From assembly GCA_019752635.1 (NCBI GenBank), contig JAIELX010000052.1:1-50602 (forward strand): a stretch of DNA of 50,602 bases, in the 5' to 3' direction. Under the pieces are notes generated by a model. The model was not told the DNA's origin and did no database searches. It was given only the letters and a program-made list of their open reading frames with translations. A program made the position numbers and the translations under genes. This stretch comes from Candidatus Obscuribacterales bacterium. Its GTDB lineage: Bacteria > Cyanobacteriota > Vampirovibrionia > Obscuribacterales > Obscuribacteraceae. The number at the start of each line of letters is the position of its first letter. The stretch's first letter is position 1. Of this stretch, positions 7,431 through 15,613 are shown piece after piece.

Positions 7431-8978
7431 ATGTCTCTATCGTGCTCAAAATGCAGTAAGTTGATTTTTGGCGTAGCGGAATACGACGACCTTCGCCGTC
7501 AGTTTTGCTCGAAAGAGTGCAAAGCAAACATGAACAAAGCTACTGCTAATGCTGTCGCGCAGACCGAGGAAGCCGTGATTTTCTGCTGGCCCTACAGGCC
7601 CGCCGCCGCCGGACAAACTCTCAAGCGAGCGAATGATCCTGTCATTGTCGTAGTCGGCATATTCACCATAGTATGGCTGATAACGATGGTTAGCGAATGT
7701 CATTTGTGGTCGATCTTTAATAACTTTATGCTTCTGAAAGCCGCACCCTTTCTGTTTCTTCCATTACTTGGAACAGTTAATGGACTCACGCACATTAGAA
7801 TCAACGGTGCGGGTATGGTGCTCGAGACTGCATGCGGTAAATCAATAGTCAAATCAAAAGCAGTGCCCTGGTCAAGCATTCGCAGCATTCGTTTTGAACC
7901 TCCAGGCAAGAATAAATCCGTGCTTGCCGGCAAGCTGGTAATTGAACATGCCACTACTACGAAAGTCTCACTCTCTAAGATTCGCAGCGGTGAGCAGTGG
8001 AGAAAATTGGTCGAAGCCGTTGAAGCTCATGCTAATTGCGAATTGGACTCTCGACTGCTCGATGGTTTTGATGGCGAAACAATAGACGATCCATCCTACA
8101 CGAGGTTGTGGTTGGACTCTCTCTCCGCACCGCCAAAACGAGAGCGTCTGCAACCGCTCAGCGCCGGCGCGAGTCTCCAGAAAGGTCAGTTCATAATTGA
8201 ACGAATAATTGGCAGTGGCGGGCAAGGCAGTGCTTATCTGGCACGCTCTACCGACGATAACCAAGTAGTTTTGAAAGAATACATTCTTCCTGTGTATGTC
8301 GATGTAAGAGTGCGCAAGGAAGCTTTGACGGACTTTCAAGATGAAGCCAATCTGCTCAAGACTTTGCGCGATGATGGTATTGTGAAGTGCCTCTCGTCTT
8401 TTGTAGAAGATCATCGGGCATACCTTGTGCTCGAACATATCCGCGGACGTTCGCTTCGCGAGCTGGTGACTGCGGGCGGTCGCATGCCCGAAGCGCTATG
8501 CTTAAAGTACGCCATGTCCATGAGCAGAATCCTGACGTACCTGCAGTCGAGGTCACGTCCGATTGTCCATCGTGACTTTACGCCCGACAACTTGATGGTC
8601 AGCGATGAAAACGGTTCTCTCAAATTGATCGATTTTATGCTGGCTCAGCAAAACCAAGATGCCGAAGCCGAATCTATAGTCGTGGGTAAGCCGCAGTACA
8701 TGCCACCAGAGCAGTTTAGGGGCAAAGCGACGCCTGCTAGCGACCTTTACGCTCTTGGATGCACTTTGCACTTTCTGCTCACCGGGGAAGATCCAGCACC
8801 AATGACACCATCGCACCCAATGCTATTGAACGCTTCAGTTTCACCTGAATTTGATAGCGTAATCTCACGGCTTACGGCGTTGTATGAAAAATCGAGGTAC
8901 AGAAGCGCTGTCGAACTTACGGCGGACCTGGCAGCATTATTTTCTTCGCGGGAAACTGTCCGAGCGCGTTCTGCATGA
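7431..8978 (+). CDS. Membrane Ser/Thr kinase paralogue with N-terminal Cys cluster and degenerate DFG
   Basis: 515 aa from the ATG at 7431, which has GAGG about 9 nt before it and lies 4 nt after the previous kinase. The N-terminus has C-S-K-C and, 18 residues on, F-C-S-K-E-C, a probable zinc site also seen in the small protein at 9520. Two membrane helices follow (about 68-120), then a PH-like stretch and the kinase domain: G-S-G-G-Q-G-S-A-Y, Lys282, H-R-D-F-T-P-D-N (catalytic Asp382). The metal-binding motif reads D-F-M (401-403) instead of D-F-G. Asp is kept, so some activity is possible, but activation-loop behaviour should differ from the first kinase. Confidence 0.9.
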   Translation: MSLSCSKCSKLIFGVAEYDDLRRQFCSKECKANMNKATANAVAQTEEAVIFCWPYRPAAAGQTLKRANDPVIVVVGIFTIVWLITMVSECHLWSIFNNFMLLKAAPFLFLPLLGTVNGLTHIRINGAGMVLETACGKSIVKSKAVPWSSIRSIRFEPPGKNKSVLAGKLVIEHATTTKVSLSKIRSGEQWRKLVEAVEAHANCELDSRLLDGFDGETIDDPSYTRLWLDSLSAPPKRERLQPLSAGASLQKGQFIIERIIGSGGQGSAYLARSTDDNQVVLKEYILPVYVDVRVRKEALTDFQDEANLLKTLRDDGIVKCLSSFVEDHRAYLVLEHIRGRSLRELVTAGGRMPEALCLKYAMSMSRILTYLQSRSRPIVHRDFTPDNLMVSDENGSLKLIDFMLAQQNQDAEAESIVVGKPQYMPPEQFRGKATPASDLYALGCTLHFLLTGEDPAPMTPSHPMLLNASVSPEFDSVISRLTALYEKSRYRSAVELTADLAALFSSRETVRARSA

Positions 8979-9519
8979 CAGCAAGACCGCGGGTGCTGCG
9001 GACCGGAGTGTGTGGATTCCAACTCATTCTCTCGACCGGGCATTAGCTATCGCAAGCAAGCAGCTGGTCCATTGCGACTCGGCGATACAGGTCGTCTTGA
9101 GGGTATTTTGTTCACATTGATGGAGGGCTTGTACTTTATCTCGGGCGCAACGGTGACACCCATTCAGAACGCTTTCCAGCACTTGCGATCACTGCGCTCT
9201 GAGATTCAAGCTTGTGACGAGTTTGCTGTTTCGGAATATTTTGTGGCCCGATAATTGCCAAAAAGGGGGTAGACCTTCACTACGCTGGAGGGAAGCAGTG
9301 AAGGTCTAGTATGTCGCGCCGGGCATAAAATCGTTCGGGTCGCTTTGCGCTTCGTTCGATGTGCTGCGTTCTTCCGATGCACTTATAGTATTCACCTCAC
9401 ATGGATCAAATCTGGAGCGATTCTGGAGAACACATGGAGCTCCGAAGTCGGGGACTAAGTTTAGTTGCGCTCGGCATCGGGTATCATGCCCCAAGTGCCT
9501 ATCACTGAATGGAGCCGTC
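8979..9519. other. 541-bp gene-free stretch holding repeat copy B
   Basis: No reading frame here looks like a real protein; several short open frames have no recognisable composition or start signal. The right half is the dispersed repeat copy B. Confidence 0.5.
9211..9438. repeat. Dispersed intergenic repeat, copy B (with internal hairpin)
   Basis: Matches 3929-4194 at about 90% or better by eye. The hairpin TAGACCTTCACT/AGTGAAGGTCTA (9270-9308) is fully kept. The 45-nt AGGAGG and mini-ORF block of copy A is replaced by about 9 nt here. Confidence 0.85.
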
Positions 9520-9801
9520 ATGACTCACTGTGCCCGTTGCGAGTTTACGATATTGTTTGGTGGCATTAAAGTCGAAGGTGACACCTTCTGTAGCGAACGA
9601 TGCCGCCGCAAAGGAAAACGGTTGCGTGCGATCAAGTCGAGTACTGCAGTTCCCGTAAAGGTAAAAACATACACAGGCAGCCAAGAGATTGCCACGCAAA
9701 TGTTCCAGGAAGATGCGGCTAAGATGTCCGCTTCTGGTTACAGCACAGTTGCTATAACGGTCACCTACACGTTAACAAGGACAGACCCTGTGGACGAGTA
9801 A
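9520..9801 (+). CDS. Small Cys-rich (putative zinc-binding) protein
   Basis: 93 aa. The ATG at 9520 has GGAG 5 nt before it, making it preferable to longer in-frame readings. The N-terminus has C-A-R-C, then F-C-S-E-R-C with an L-F-G-G between, the same pattern as the first 30 residues of the kinase at 7431, so it is likely a treble-clef or TRASH-like zinc knuckle. A basic stretch (R-R-K-G-K-R-L-R) follows. The C-terminal half contains a short predicted beta hairpin (V-A-I-T-V-T-Y-T-L-T). Function unknown; it may be a stand-alone partner or regulator of the kinase-type zinc domain. Confidence 0.6.
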   Translation: MTHCARCEFTILFGGIKVEGDTFCSERCRRKGKRLRAIKSSTAVPVKVKTYTGSQEIATQMFQEDAAKMSASGYSTVAITVTYTLTRTDPVDE

Positions 9802-9841
9802 CTCGCCCTGCTTGCCGATTTTTGCAAATGCAGGCACTGGT

Positions 9842-10072
9842 GCCTGGTCTCAGATGATATGTATCGACTCTGCTTGAGCGTTGAAGGTTTGTGGCGATGC
9901 GGACTTTCCAATCCGGAGCCGCTCCCGTAATCGCATAGGCGCCGCACAACACGTCGGGTATCTCGCCGAAGTTTGAATGTTCATACGAACCCGTGCGGCT
10001 TAGTTTTTGATACGCCGTGCCGACATCCACTTTGTCGCCATCGACGAACGTAATGAAACCACCGCCGATACC
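9842..10072 (-). pseudogene. 3' fragment of the secreted TPR/coiled-coil gene at 16.7 kb
   Basis: 231 bp matching 16793-17023. On the minus strand it encodes the C-terminal domain of that protein (for example N-F-G-E-I-P-D-V-L-C-G-A-Y-A-I-T-G) but lacks all of the upstream 400 codons and diverges after the arginine-proline just before the end. An isolated 89-codon frame remains open, probably not expressed as a full protein. The rest of the 9802-10223 gap has a small hairpin (TGTGCT/AGCACA, 10096-10113) and no gene. Confidence 0.8.
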
Positions 10073-10223
10073 GTTTTTTAGGAATTCACTGAATGTGTGC
10101 TGTTAAAAGCACATAGAGCGCTTTAAGCGGCTCAACAAAGCATCTATGGCTCCGAATTTGTTTGTCATGATATGCTTTTGAAAGCAGGTGAATTGACTTA
10201 AGGCACGTTTAAAAGCAGGCAAT

Positions 10224-10796
10224 CTAGATTTTGCTTAAGATGCCGGATTGTGTGTCGTCATTCTTCTTCGCTATAGAAGATGCCATGGCTTCTGCATTGT
10301 TATAGTCAGACATCATAGTCTGGATTGCGAAGTTGCCGGTACGATCTTCGGATAACATTTCCCCGCCGAGTTTTGTATAAACAGAGCGAAGGATTTTCTG
10401 TTTGTTGATGATGTCTCTATTCTGTTTGCTGCCAAGAATTGCGCTCTCATTAGCATCTGAAGTCTGGAGCGATTGAAGTTTCCAGAAGCCTTTGCTGAGT
10501 TGTTGTGCAGGCAGCGGCTCTGGATTGAGCTGTTCCGCTTGCGAGTCAAACAATTGGGCATGACGATGCGGAGTCTGTGCTTGTGACGTTAGCTCAGAGA
10601 TTCCAATTTGTGATGTCGAATTATCTACCAGGACCATATCGCCAAACTCTTTTGCAATCGTGGTGATTGCGTTTGCGTTTGGTTGCGCAATTAGATTGCC
10701 AAATTTCAGCATTGAATCAAAGGCTTCCGTTGCGAGATGACTTACTTCCCTGTCAGTCTTGCCAATCATCGTCGTCACTTCGTTGAACAAGTCCAT
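10224..10796 (-). CDS. Hypothetical soluble protein
   Basis: 190 aa, with a GGAG at good spacing before the ATG at 10796. The start overlaps the 3' end of the upstream membrane-protein gene by 22 bp, so the two are co-transcribed and perhaps translationally coupled. The sequence is polar and mostly helical, rich in Asn, Gln and Ser, with no membrane segment or Cys motif. I do not recognise a family. Confidence 0.6.
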   Translation of the reverse strand: MDLFNEVTTMIGKTDREVSHLATEAFDSMLKFGNLIAQPNANAITTIAKEFGDMVLVDNSTSQIGISELTSQAQTPHRHAQLFDSQAEQLNPEPLPAQQLSKGFWKLQSLQTSDANESAILGSKQNRDIINKQKILRSVYTKLGGEMLSEDRTGNFAIQTMMSDYNNAEAMASSIAKKNDDTQSGILSKI

Positions 10797-11218
10797 GTCG
10801 TTTTCTCCGGATTAGTACAGGTCCAGAATAGAGAGCGAGTCCTACCCTGTAGTTGTGCGCCAACCAAATTTCCCCAGCGTTTAATTGGACGCAGATAACT
10901 CCGTAATCCAAAGCTCACAGATCTTAGCTGGATCGTTTCAGGAGTTAGCGTGATTGTCGATTGCGTAGCTCGGTTGCTTAAGGTAGGCATGCACCATATC
11001 ATGGCCATTGCACTCCAGGTGAGGACATCTTGCAAGTGGGCTAGTGCTTCGGCAGGAAGAGACAACCCAAGTAATGAAGCTGCCACAACGGCAAGCCACT
11101 GCGATTGCAAAACCACTGTCAATAAGATTGCGCAGAGCCCAATCGGGACAAGCCAGTAGTGCGAGAGAACGTTTGCGCTCAGAGTGTTGTATTTGACGGT
11201 AATGTTGGTGGAAGACAT
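10775..11218 (-). CDS. Small membrane protein with PH-like tail
   Basis: 147 aa. Two membrane helices (about 24-58, and a third weaker segment near 68-78) are followed by a beta-type stretch (S-T-I-T-L-T-P-E-T-I-Q-L-R) that resembles the PH-like region between membrane and kinase domains in the two kinases at 6-9 kb; this resemblance is by eye only. It is the first gene of a pair with 10224-10796. The C-terminal end overlaps the next gene. Confidence 0.6.
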   Translation of the reverse strand: MSSTNITVKYNTLSANVLSHYWLVPIGLCAILLTVVLQSQWLAVVAASLLGLSLPAEALAHLQDVLTWSAMAMIWCMPTLSNRATQSTITLTPETIQLRSVSFGLRSYLRPIKRWGNLVGAQLQGRTRSLFWTCTNPEKTTWTCSTK

Positions 11219-11489
11219 GATGCCTCACTACGTTCTGTTTCAGTGTTGCTGCTAGTGGATAACGCTTATCTAGGCGGCACCTGAGGAATCATCGGTGAAT
11301 TGTCTCGGTAAAGTAGAGTTAGCCGCAATGACACGATGCCAAACTCACAGCGTTTGGCAATTACGTCGTACAGTCCTGCGAGTAGTTTGGAGAGCTGATT
11401 CATCTCCTCAACCTACCCACTTTAAGGGAATCTTTAAGCGTTGACCTAGAAAAACGGAACACCTCGCTCGTTTCGGCCTACCCCGTACT
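11219..11489. other. Intergenic region between two minus-strand units
   Basis: About 270 bp with the promoter of the 11218 gene expected at its left end. No gene and no repeated element seen. Confidence 0.4.
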
Positions 11490-12989
11490 TTAGTCATCAT
11501 TTTTAAGGGGTAGAATCGGCTGTCCGTCGCGGCCGAGTGCAGGAATCTTACGCACATCTGATGACAGAAACGATTTAAGTTGCTGAACTCTGTTGGTCAA
11601 CGCTGGATCTGCCAAATTCAGCAGCGATTCAAAGACTTGGGACACCGCTGGATTTTGAAAATCTCTTTTGCGAAAAAGCAAGCAATCGTCGCCTGCTTGC
11701 AACTCGAACCAGAGCTTCGGCGACAAGCACAATGCCATAAGCGACGTGTCGATGATGAAAGCCGAAAAGTTATCCAGGTAAGGGCCGAAATGGTTACTGT
11801 TGCGTTGAGGGTGCTGATAGTTCGGGTGCCCATTCTCATTACTGTGGACCAAGTGAGAAAGCGAAGGAACGTACATGCCATCATAGTCAACAAGAACTAG
11901 TTCGTCTTTCCGAACGATAATGTTGCCGTGTTGCAGATCGCCGTGCGCAATGCCAGCGTCGTGGAGAGCCTGGCACATTTCGCGAAACTTCGTTTGCAAC
12001 AGTTCCAGGCTTTCTCCGTTTAGTATTTTGCTCTCGATGTAGGACTCTAAAGTAGCACCATCAACCCATTCCATTTTCAGAATCGGGTAGGTCGATTCCC
12101 CCACGCGCAGACCGTCGGAAAGAAATTCCATATCCACTGTGTAACTCAGGTCATCTGAACAGATGTATTCGCTGAGTCTTTCGTATCTTTGTTCCAGGTC
12201 TTTTATAGGGCGAAGAAAACATCTAACAGCGAAGTCGACTGCGTGACACCGCACGCGATAAACGCTGGCAAAGTTTCCTGTCACCGCCTTGGGAAGTCCC
12301 AATTGATTCAGCTCAGGTACGCCGTTGTCTAAGTCGATATCCGTAAACGACGTGCCTGGATTTTGAAGGCACTCATTGTATTCCTGCGCTGAAGGCCATC
12401 GAAGTTGCTTATCATCTCGAAGGGGCCTTAACACAGGTTCCAGCGGTGGGTCGGAATTGTCCGGGGTTGACCAAGGTGGCGGTCCACTTCGCCAAAAACT
12501 ATGGCTCGAGTTCTTGCGACTCTTCCATTGTCGATTCAGGCTCGTTACTATCGACTTCGTCATCGAGTGAATCTGGTAAGTAGCCAGTTCTGCTGCGCGA
12601 GGTGATGGCAATCTGCTTGTACTGAATTCCATCAATACGAATTGGGATGTCCCACCGAGAACTGTCCATTGAACATTCACGATGAGCGGGGCTCCCGGCT
12701 TGAAATCGGGAAATGAGAGCGATAGTTCGTAGCGGGGTGGACCTTTTTTCAGAAGTTTCCATTCCCAGCCGCCTAGCGCGTGAGCAATTCTGACCGGAGG
12801 CGAAGCAATTTGTGCCTCAAGCTCGCGAAAAAAATCGTCTTCCTCCGCCTCCAGAAACAGTGTACGGGAAGGCAGGGGGAAGAGTCTTGGTGAAAAAACC
12901 TTCAGCACATCTCGTGCGATAGCGATGGTACCGTAATAAGATCCGAGGGCTGCAAGTACAGTCGCCATAACTACTATTGGCTCTAACAT
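11490..12989 (-). CDS. Protein-kinase-like protein (non-Hanks-canonical family) with N-terminal membrane anchor
   Basis: 499 aa from the ATG at 12989. A single membrane helix occupies residues 7-27. Residues 50-190 are an unrecognised domain. From about 197 begins a kinase family known from Planctomycetes and other large-genome bacteria: W-P-S-A-Q-E-Y-N, L-G-L-P-K-A-V-T-G-N-F-A-S-V-Y, V-R-C-F-L as the Lys-equivalent strand (here Arg), K-M-E-W-V-D-G hinge, catalytic H-G-D-L-Q-H-G-N (about 346-353) and D-Y-D-G-M-Y in place of DFG. The missing Lys in the ATP strand is notable. Catalytic and metal-binding Asp are present. It stands alone on the minus strand. Confidence 0.8.
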   Translation of the reverse strand: MLEPIVVMATVLAALGSYYGTIAIARDVLKVFSPRLFPLPSRTLFLEAEEDDFFRELEAQIASPPVRIAHALGGWEWKLLKKGPPRYELSLSFPDFKPGAPLIVNVQWTVLGGTSQFVLMEFSTSRLPSPRAAELATYQIHSMTKSIVTSLNRQWKSRKNSSHSFWRSGPPPWSTPDNSDPPLEPVLRPLRDDKQLRWPSAQEYNECLQNPGTSFTDIDLDNGVPELNQLGLPKAVTGNFASVYRVRCHAVDFAVRCFLRPIKDLEQRYERLSEYICSDDLSYTVDMEFLSDGLRVGESTYPILKMEWVDGATLESYIESKILNGESLELLQTKFREMCQALHDAGIAHGDLQHGNIIVRKDELVLVDYDGMYVPSLSHLVHSNENGHPNYQHPQRNSNHFGPYLDNFSAFIIDTSLMALCLSPKLWFELQAGDDCLLFRKRDFQNPAVSQVFESLLNLADPALTNRVQQLKSFLSSDVRKIPALGRDGQPILPLKNDD

Positions 12990-13413
12990 GCTTCAAGATC
13001 GCTCATTGCTCACCTGCGATTATCACATCTTGTCGCAGAGCCAGACAAATGTGCCAGGACCGCAGTTCTGTGGGATTGGTCCGGCGTTTGCGACACTGCG
13101 ATCGGAGTTGTGAGCAGAAGCGCTGGAACCAAAACGCCTACGCGAACAAGACATTTGTGGTGCTTTCCGAAGAACATGTCCGAATCCGCCGTGCGATTTT
13201 TTGCGATTAGTTTGGTCGACGATATAGCCATAGAACCTAATGCATAATACCACGGGCGAAAGTCCAGCGAAGACCACGCGCGTTGAGTTGGATTCTTGTC
13301 ACTGCGTACATAATCAATCTCTTGATCTGTGATGCCGTGCTTGCGGGCGCCGTCCAGCTTCTAAAAAGTGCTGAGCGCACAGCGCGTTGTCCTTGCTGAT
13401 GAATTTCAAATGA
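12990..13413. other. Gap with a toxin-gene remnant
   Basis: No intact gene. The only recognisable item is the fragment at 13278-13357; the part next to 12989 should contain the kinase promoter. Confidence 0.4.
13278..13357 (-). pseudogene. Internal fragment of the toxin gene at 19.3-19.6 kb
   Basis: 80 bp matching 19457-19536 with about four differences. On the minus strand it encodes the A-R-K-H-G-I-T-D-Q-E-I-D-Y-V-like segment of the toxin. Both ends break off, so it is a dead copy. Confidence 0.8.
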
Positions 13414-13638
13414 GATACGCTTCTAAAGCGACCCGGAGGATACGATGACTTCGTCAAAATTGATTGGTTTCTCCACCGCGTTGTGGCCGATCTGGCACTC
13501 CTTTTCGAGGTTAAGGTTACCAACGAAAAGACTCGTGACGCCATGAGCGAAGCTGACGAAATCACCGGCGCACGCAGTGCTCGTTCTGCTAACGGCAAAG
13601 ACTTACTGAATGACCTCGAAGATAAACGCCGCAAGTAA
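13414..13638 (+). pseudogene. RelB/DinJ-family antitoxin remnant
   Basis: An open frame ending at 13638 encodes F-L-H-R-V-V-A-D, L-F-E-V-K-V-T-N-E-K-T-R-D-A-M and D-L-L-N-D-L, the pattern of the C-terminal two thirds of RelB/DinJ antitoxins (helix, P-F-x-V, P-N-x-x-T, and the final D-L-F-x-D-L box). The N-terminal ribbon-helix-helix start is missing and no ATG is in frame before it; a GTG at 13483 is the only early start. No RelE-type toxin follows. This looks like a broken antitoxin; some expression from GTG cannot be excluded. Confidence 0.5.
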
Positions 13639-13690
13639 GCGGAAGCAAGTACTTATTCCGGAGCTTGATTTCAGTGAGCAAGGAGGTGTC

Positions 13691-14437
13691 ATGGTCGCAT
13701 TGGGATGGGAGGCACTCGGGCAGTGGGGTGAAGACGTAGCACGCATCGAACCACTCGCTGGCGGAGTCGCCAACGATGTGTGGAGGGTGCGCGTCCAGGG
13801 GAAAATCGCTGTCGGTCGTCTCGGTGCCAGGAGCGACGCAGATCTCACCTGGGAGACCGAGCTCCTCCAATACCTCGACCGCGAAGGTCTGACCGTGCCG
13901 GTACCGATACCGACGAGGGACGGCCGGCTGTTCGCGGACGGGCTGGTGGTGATGACATACCTGGAGGGCGGACCGCCCGGGTCGGAGGCCGACTGGCGTC
14001 GCGTGGCCGACACTCTCCACCAGCTGCATCGGTTGACGCAGCTCTGGCCTCAGCGCCCGGGCTGGCGATCGTCTACCGACCTTCTGCGTGCCGACACGGG
14101 GACGAAGATCGACCTCGTGTCGATGCCGCCTGAGGGCGTTGCTCGATGTCGAGCAGCGTGGGCACGACTCATCGGACGGCCGAAATGCGTCGTCCATGGC
14201 AACCCGAACAATCCTGGCAATGTCCGAATGATGTCGAATCGGGTTGCGCTGATCGACTGGGACGAGTCGCACGTCGACGTTCCCGACCTCGACCTTGTCC
14301 TGCCTCACAACGCCGCTGGTCTCGATGGCGACGCGCTCGATATCGCAGCGCAAGCATCGGCCGCATGGGAAGCTGCCGTCTGCTGGGACGACGATTACGC
14401 AATCAGGCGGCTTGCTGAAGTTCGAGCGGTCTCATGA
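13691..14437 (+). CDS. Phosphotransferase (APH) family protein with Asp-to-Asn change in the catalytic motif; GC-rich, probably transferred
   Basis: 248 aa. The ATG at 13691 has a perfect AGGAGG at 13681-13686, so a longer frame from 13610 is rejected. The fold is that of aminoglycoside/choline-kinase-like phosphotransferases: N-lobe with P-L-A-G-G-V-A-N-D-V-W-R-V, hinge M-T-Y-L-E-G, Brenner-type motif V-H-G-N-P-N-N-P-G-N (169-178), and L-I-D-W-D-E (metal Asp189). The usual catalytic residue is Asp (H-G-D); here it is Asn171, so normal phosphotransfer should be impaired. The gene is visibly richer in G+C than everything around it, with GC-biased third positions, as expected for transfer from an actinobacterium-like donor. 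A second 3' fragment lies at 5688-5793. Resistance should not be assumed. Confidence 0.85.
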   Translation: MVALGWEALGQWGEDVARIEPLAGGVANDVWRVRVQGKIAVGRLGARSDADLTWETELLQYLDREGLTVPVPIPTRDGRLFADGLVVMTYLEGGPPGSEADWRRVADTLHQLHRLTQLWPQRPGWRSSTDLLRADTGTKIDLVSMPPEGVARCRAAWARLIGRPKCVVHGNPNNPGNVRMMSNRVALIDWDESHVDVPDLDLVLPHNAAGLDGDALDIAAQASAAWEAAVCWDDDYAIRRLAEVRAVS

Positions 14438-14647
14438 CGAAGATGGAATGGGGAAGCAATGCAATCGTGAAACGGCCGGCTAGCAGTGACAAGCCTGCTG
14501 CGGGGAAAGCCGAGCCACTCAAGTGGCAATTCAAGTCGTGGGGAAAATGCCGTCAGTGCTCCACGCTGTAGCTGAATCTAGAAGGGCTCACGGCAGCAGA
14601 AAATTTTGCTCACACACGACGCTCGTTTCCCTCCGACATGTTTATTC

Positions 14648-14681
14648 ACTGCACACATGTTGCAGTGGCATTTCTTATAAT
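14648..14681 (+). promoter_or_regulatory. Palindromic operator/promoter, copy upstream of the truncated TPR gene
   Basis: ACTGCA-N7-TGCAGT (14648-14666) with a 9-nt gap to TATAAT (14676-14681). There is no -35 hexamer at the usual place; the palindrome is centred where RNA polymerase would look for it, so an activator or repressor is likely to bind here. Identical in layout to 20024-20057. Confidence 0.7.
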
Positions 14682-14760
14682 CGGCTCATAGGTTAGAACG
14701 TGCAAAACGATCCGGGCGCCGCTGCAATGGGGCGCTGGCGCAAGCATGCGGGGGAAGCAG

Positions 14761-15114
14761 ATGAGCATCCGGCGCAGATATTTTGTCACTTTGGTTTCGA
14801 TGTGTTGTTGGTTCCGTGTTGTTGCCGCGCCCGGCGTGCGCGCCGTTGACGACCTGCTCGATGAAGACCTGGGATTCAACTCGGGCGTCGGCGGCAGCAA
14901 GTTTGGCGAAATCGCGACGAAGACCCTGAATCATCGCGATGTGGACGCGAATTTTGTAATCAATAACTTGCCCGTGATGTACGGGCGACCCCGCTTCATG
15001 TGCGGAAAGGTGCACAAGCTGAGTCGGACAGGGCTTTCATGCCAGTTGCCGAGGCGGACGATATCGGCTAAACTTTGTCCTTTCCTGTCCTTCCCTTGGC
15101 GATTCTATGACTAA
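14761..15114 (+). pseudogene. Truncated copy of the secreted TPR protein gene
   Basis: The first 77 codons or so match the intact gene at 20137 (same signal peptide start M-S-I-R-R-R-Y-F-V-T-L, then D-D-L-L-D-E-D-L-G-F and N-N-L-P-V). At about 14990 the match breaks and the frame runs on into sequence that, in the other locus, lies upstream of the zinc-ribbon gene at 22859. The chimeric frame stops at 15114, overlapping the next start by 8 bp. The TPR and coiled-coil parts are gone; only a secreted 118-aa stump could be made. Confidence 0.85.
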
Positions 15115-15613
15115 TGAAATTCAGTGCAGGTCTTGCGGACAAAAAATCGCATACTGCAACAGTTGCGGTTGTGCTCTTGATATAGAGGGACCGGTAGCGG
15201 TGGATTTCCGGAGGAGTCTTTTTGAGATTGCCGTCAGGCATTCTGAGGAGATTCCCGATTCGCTTTGGGAAATTCCTCTTTCAGTGGCGAACATCTCTCA
15301 AACAGAGATAGACTCAGAGGTTCGGAAACGGCGACTGGCATATGGGCTTTCCGAAATTGCACCTATGCAGATCGATTTTGAAATGGGAGACAGGGAGCGC
15401 GCGCTCGAGGCTTGGAAGGGTGTCGCGATTATTCAGAAAGGTCTGTTTGATCTGCGTAAGACTCTGCTTTGTCTGTATTCTGATGAAAATTGCTTACCTT
15501 CCGCACCAGTTGACGCAATCGGAAAGACCGCAATCAAGCAAATTGAAGACTTATCTTACGAAATCTCAGAGGCTTGCTTGAAGTTTGAGAAACGTGCTGC
15601 AGGACTGCTCTAA
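15107..15613 (+). CDS. Small zinc-ribbon protein, paralogue 1
   Basis: 168 aa, nearly identical (about 90%) to the product of 22859-23365. The N-terminus has C-R-S-C-(x6)-C-N-S-C, a double CxxC zinc ribbon. The rest is helical with many charged residues (E-M-G-D-R-E-R, I-E-D-L-S-Y-E-I-S-E-A), no signal peptide. Both copies keep an open frame with mainly conservative changes, which suggests that both are functional. I do not recognise the C-terminal domain. Confidence 0.8.
   Translation: MTNEIQCRSCGQKIAYCNSCGCALDIEGPVAVDFRRSLFEIAVRHSEEIPDSLWEIPLSVANISQTEIDSEVRKRRLAYGLSEIAPMQIDFEMGDRERALEAWKGVAIIQKGLFDLRKTLLCLYSDENCLPSAPVDAIGKTAIKQIEDLSYEISEACLKFEKRAAGLL

Noticed and set aside
8884..9254. Open frames at the end of and after the second kinase gene
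   Set aside because: They overlap the kinase in another frame or run into repeat copy B, with no ribosome site and no recognisable domain.
13589..14353. 254-codon minus-strand frame opposite the phosphotransferase
   Set aside because: Typical shadow of a GC-rich gene; the plus strand has the ribosome site and the family motifs.
13691..14437. Annotating the phosphotransferase as an aminoglycoside-resistance gene
   Set aside because: The family is broad and the catalytic Asp is replaced by Asn, so resistance is not supported.
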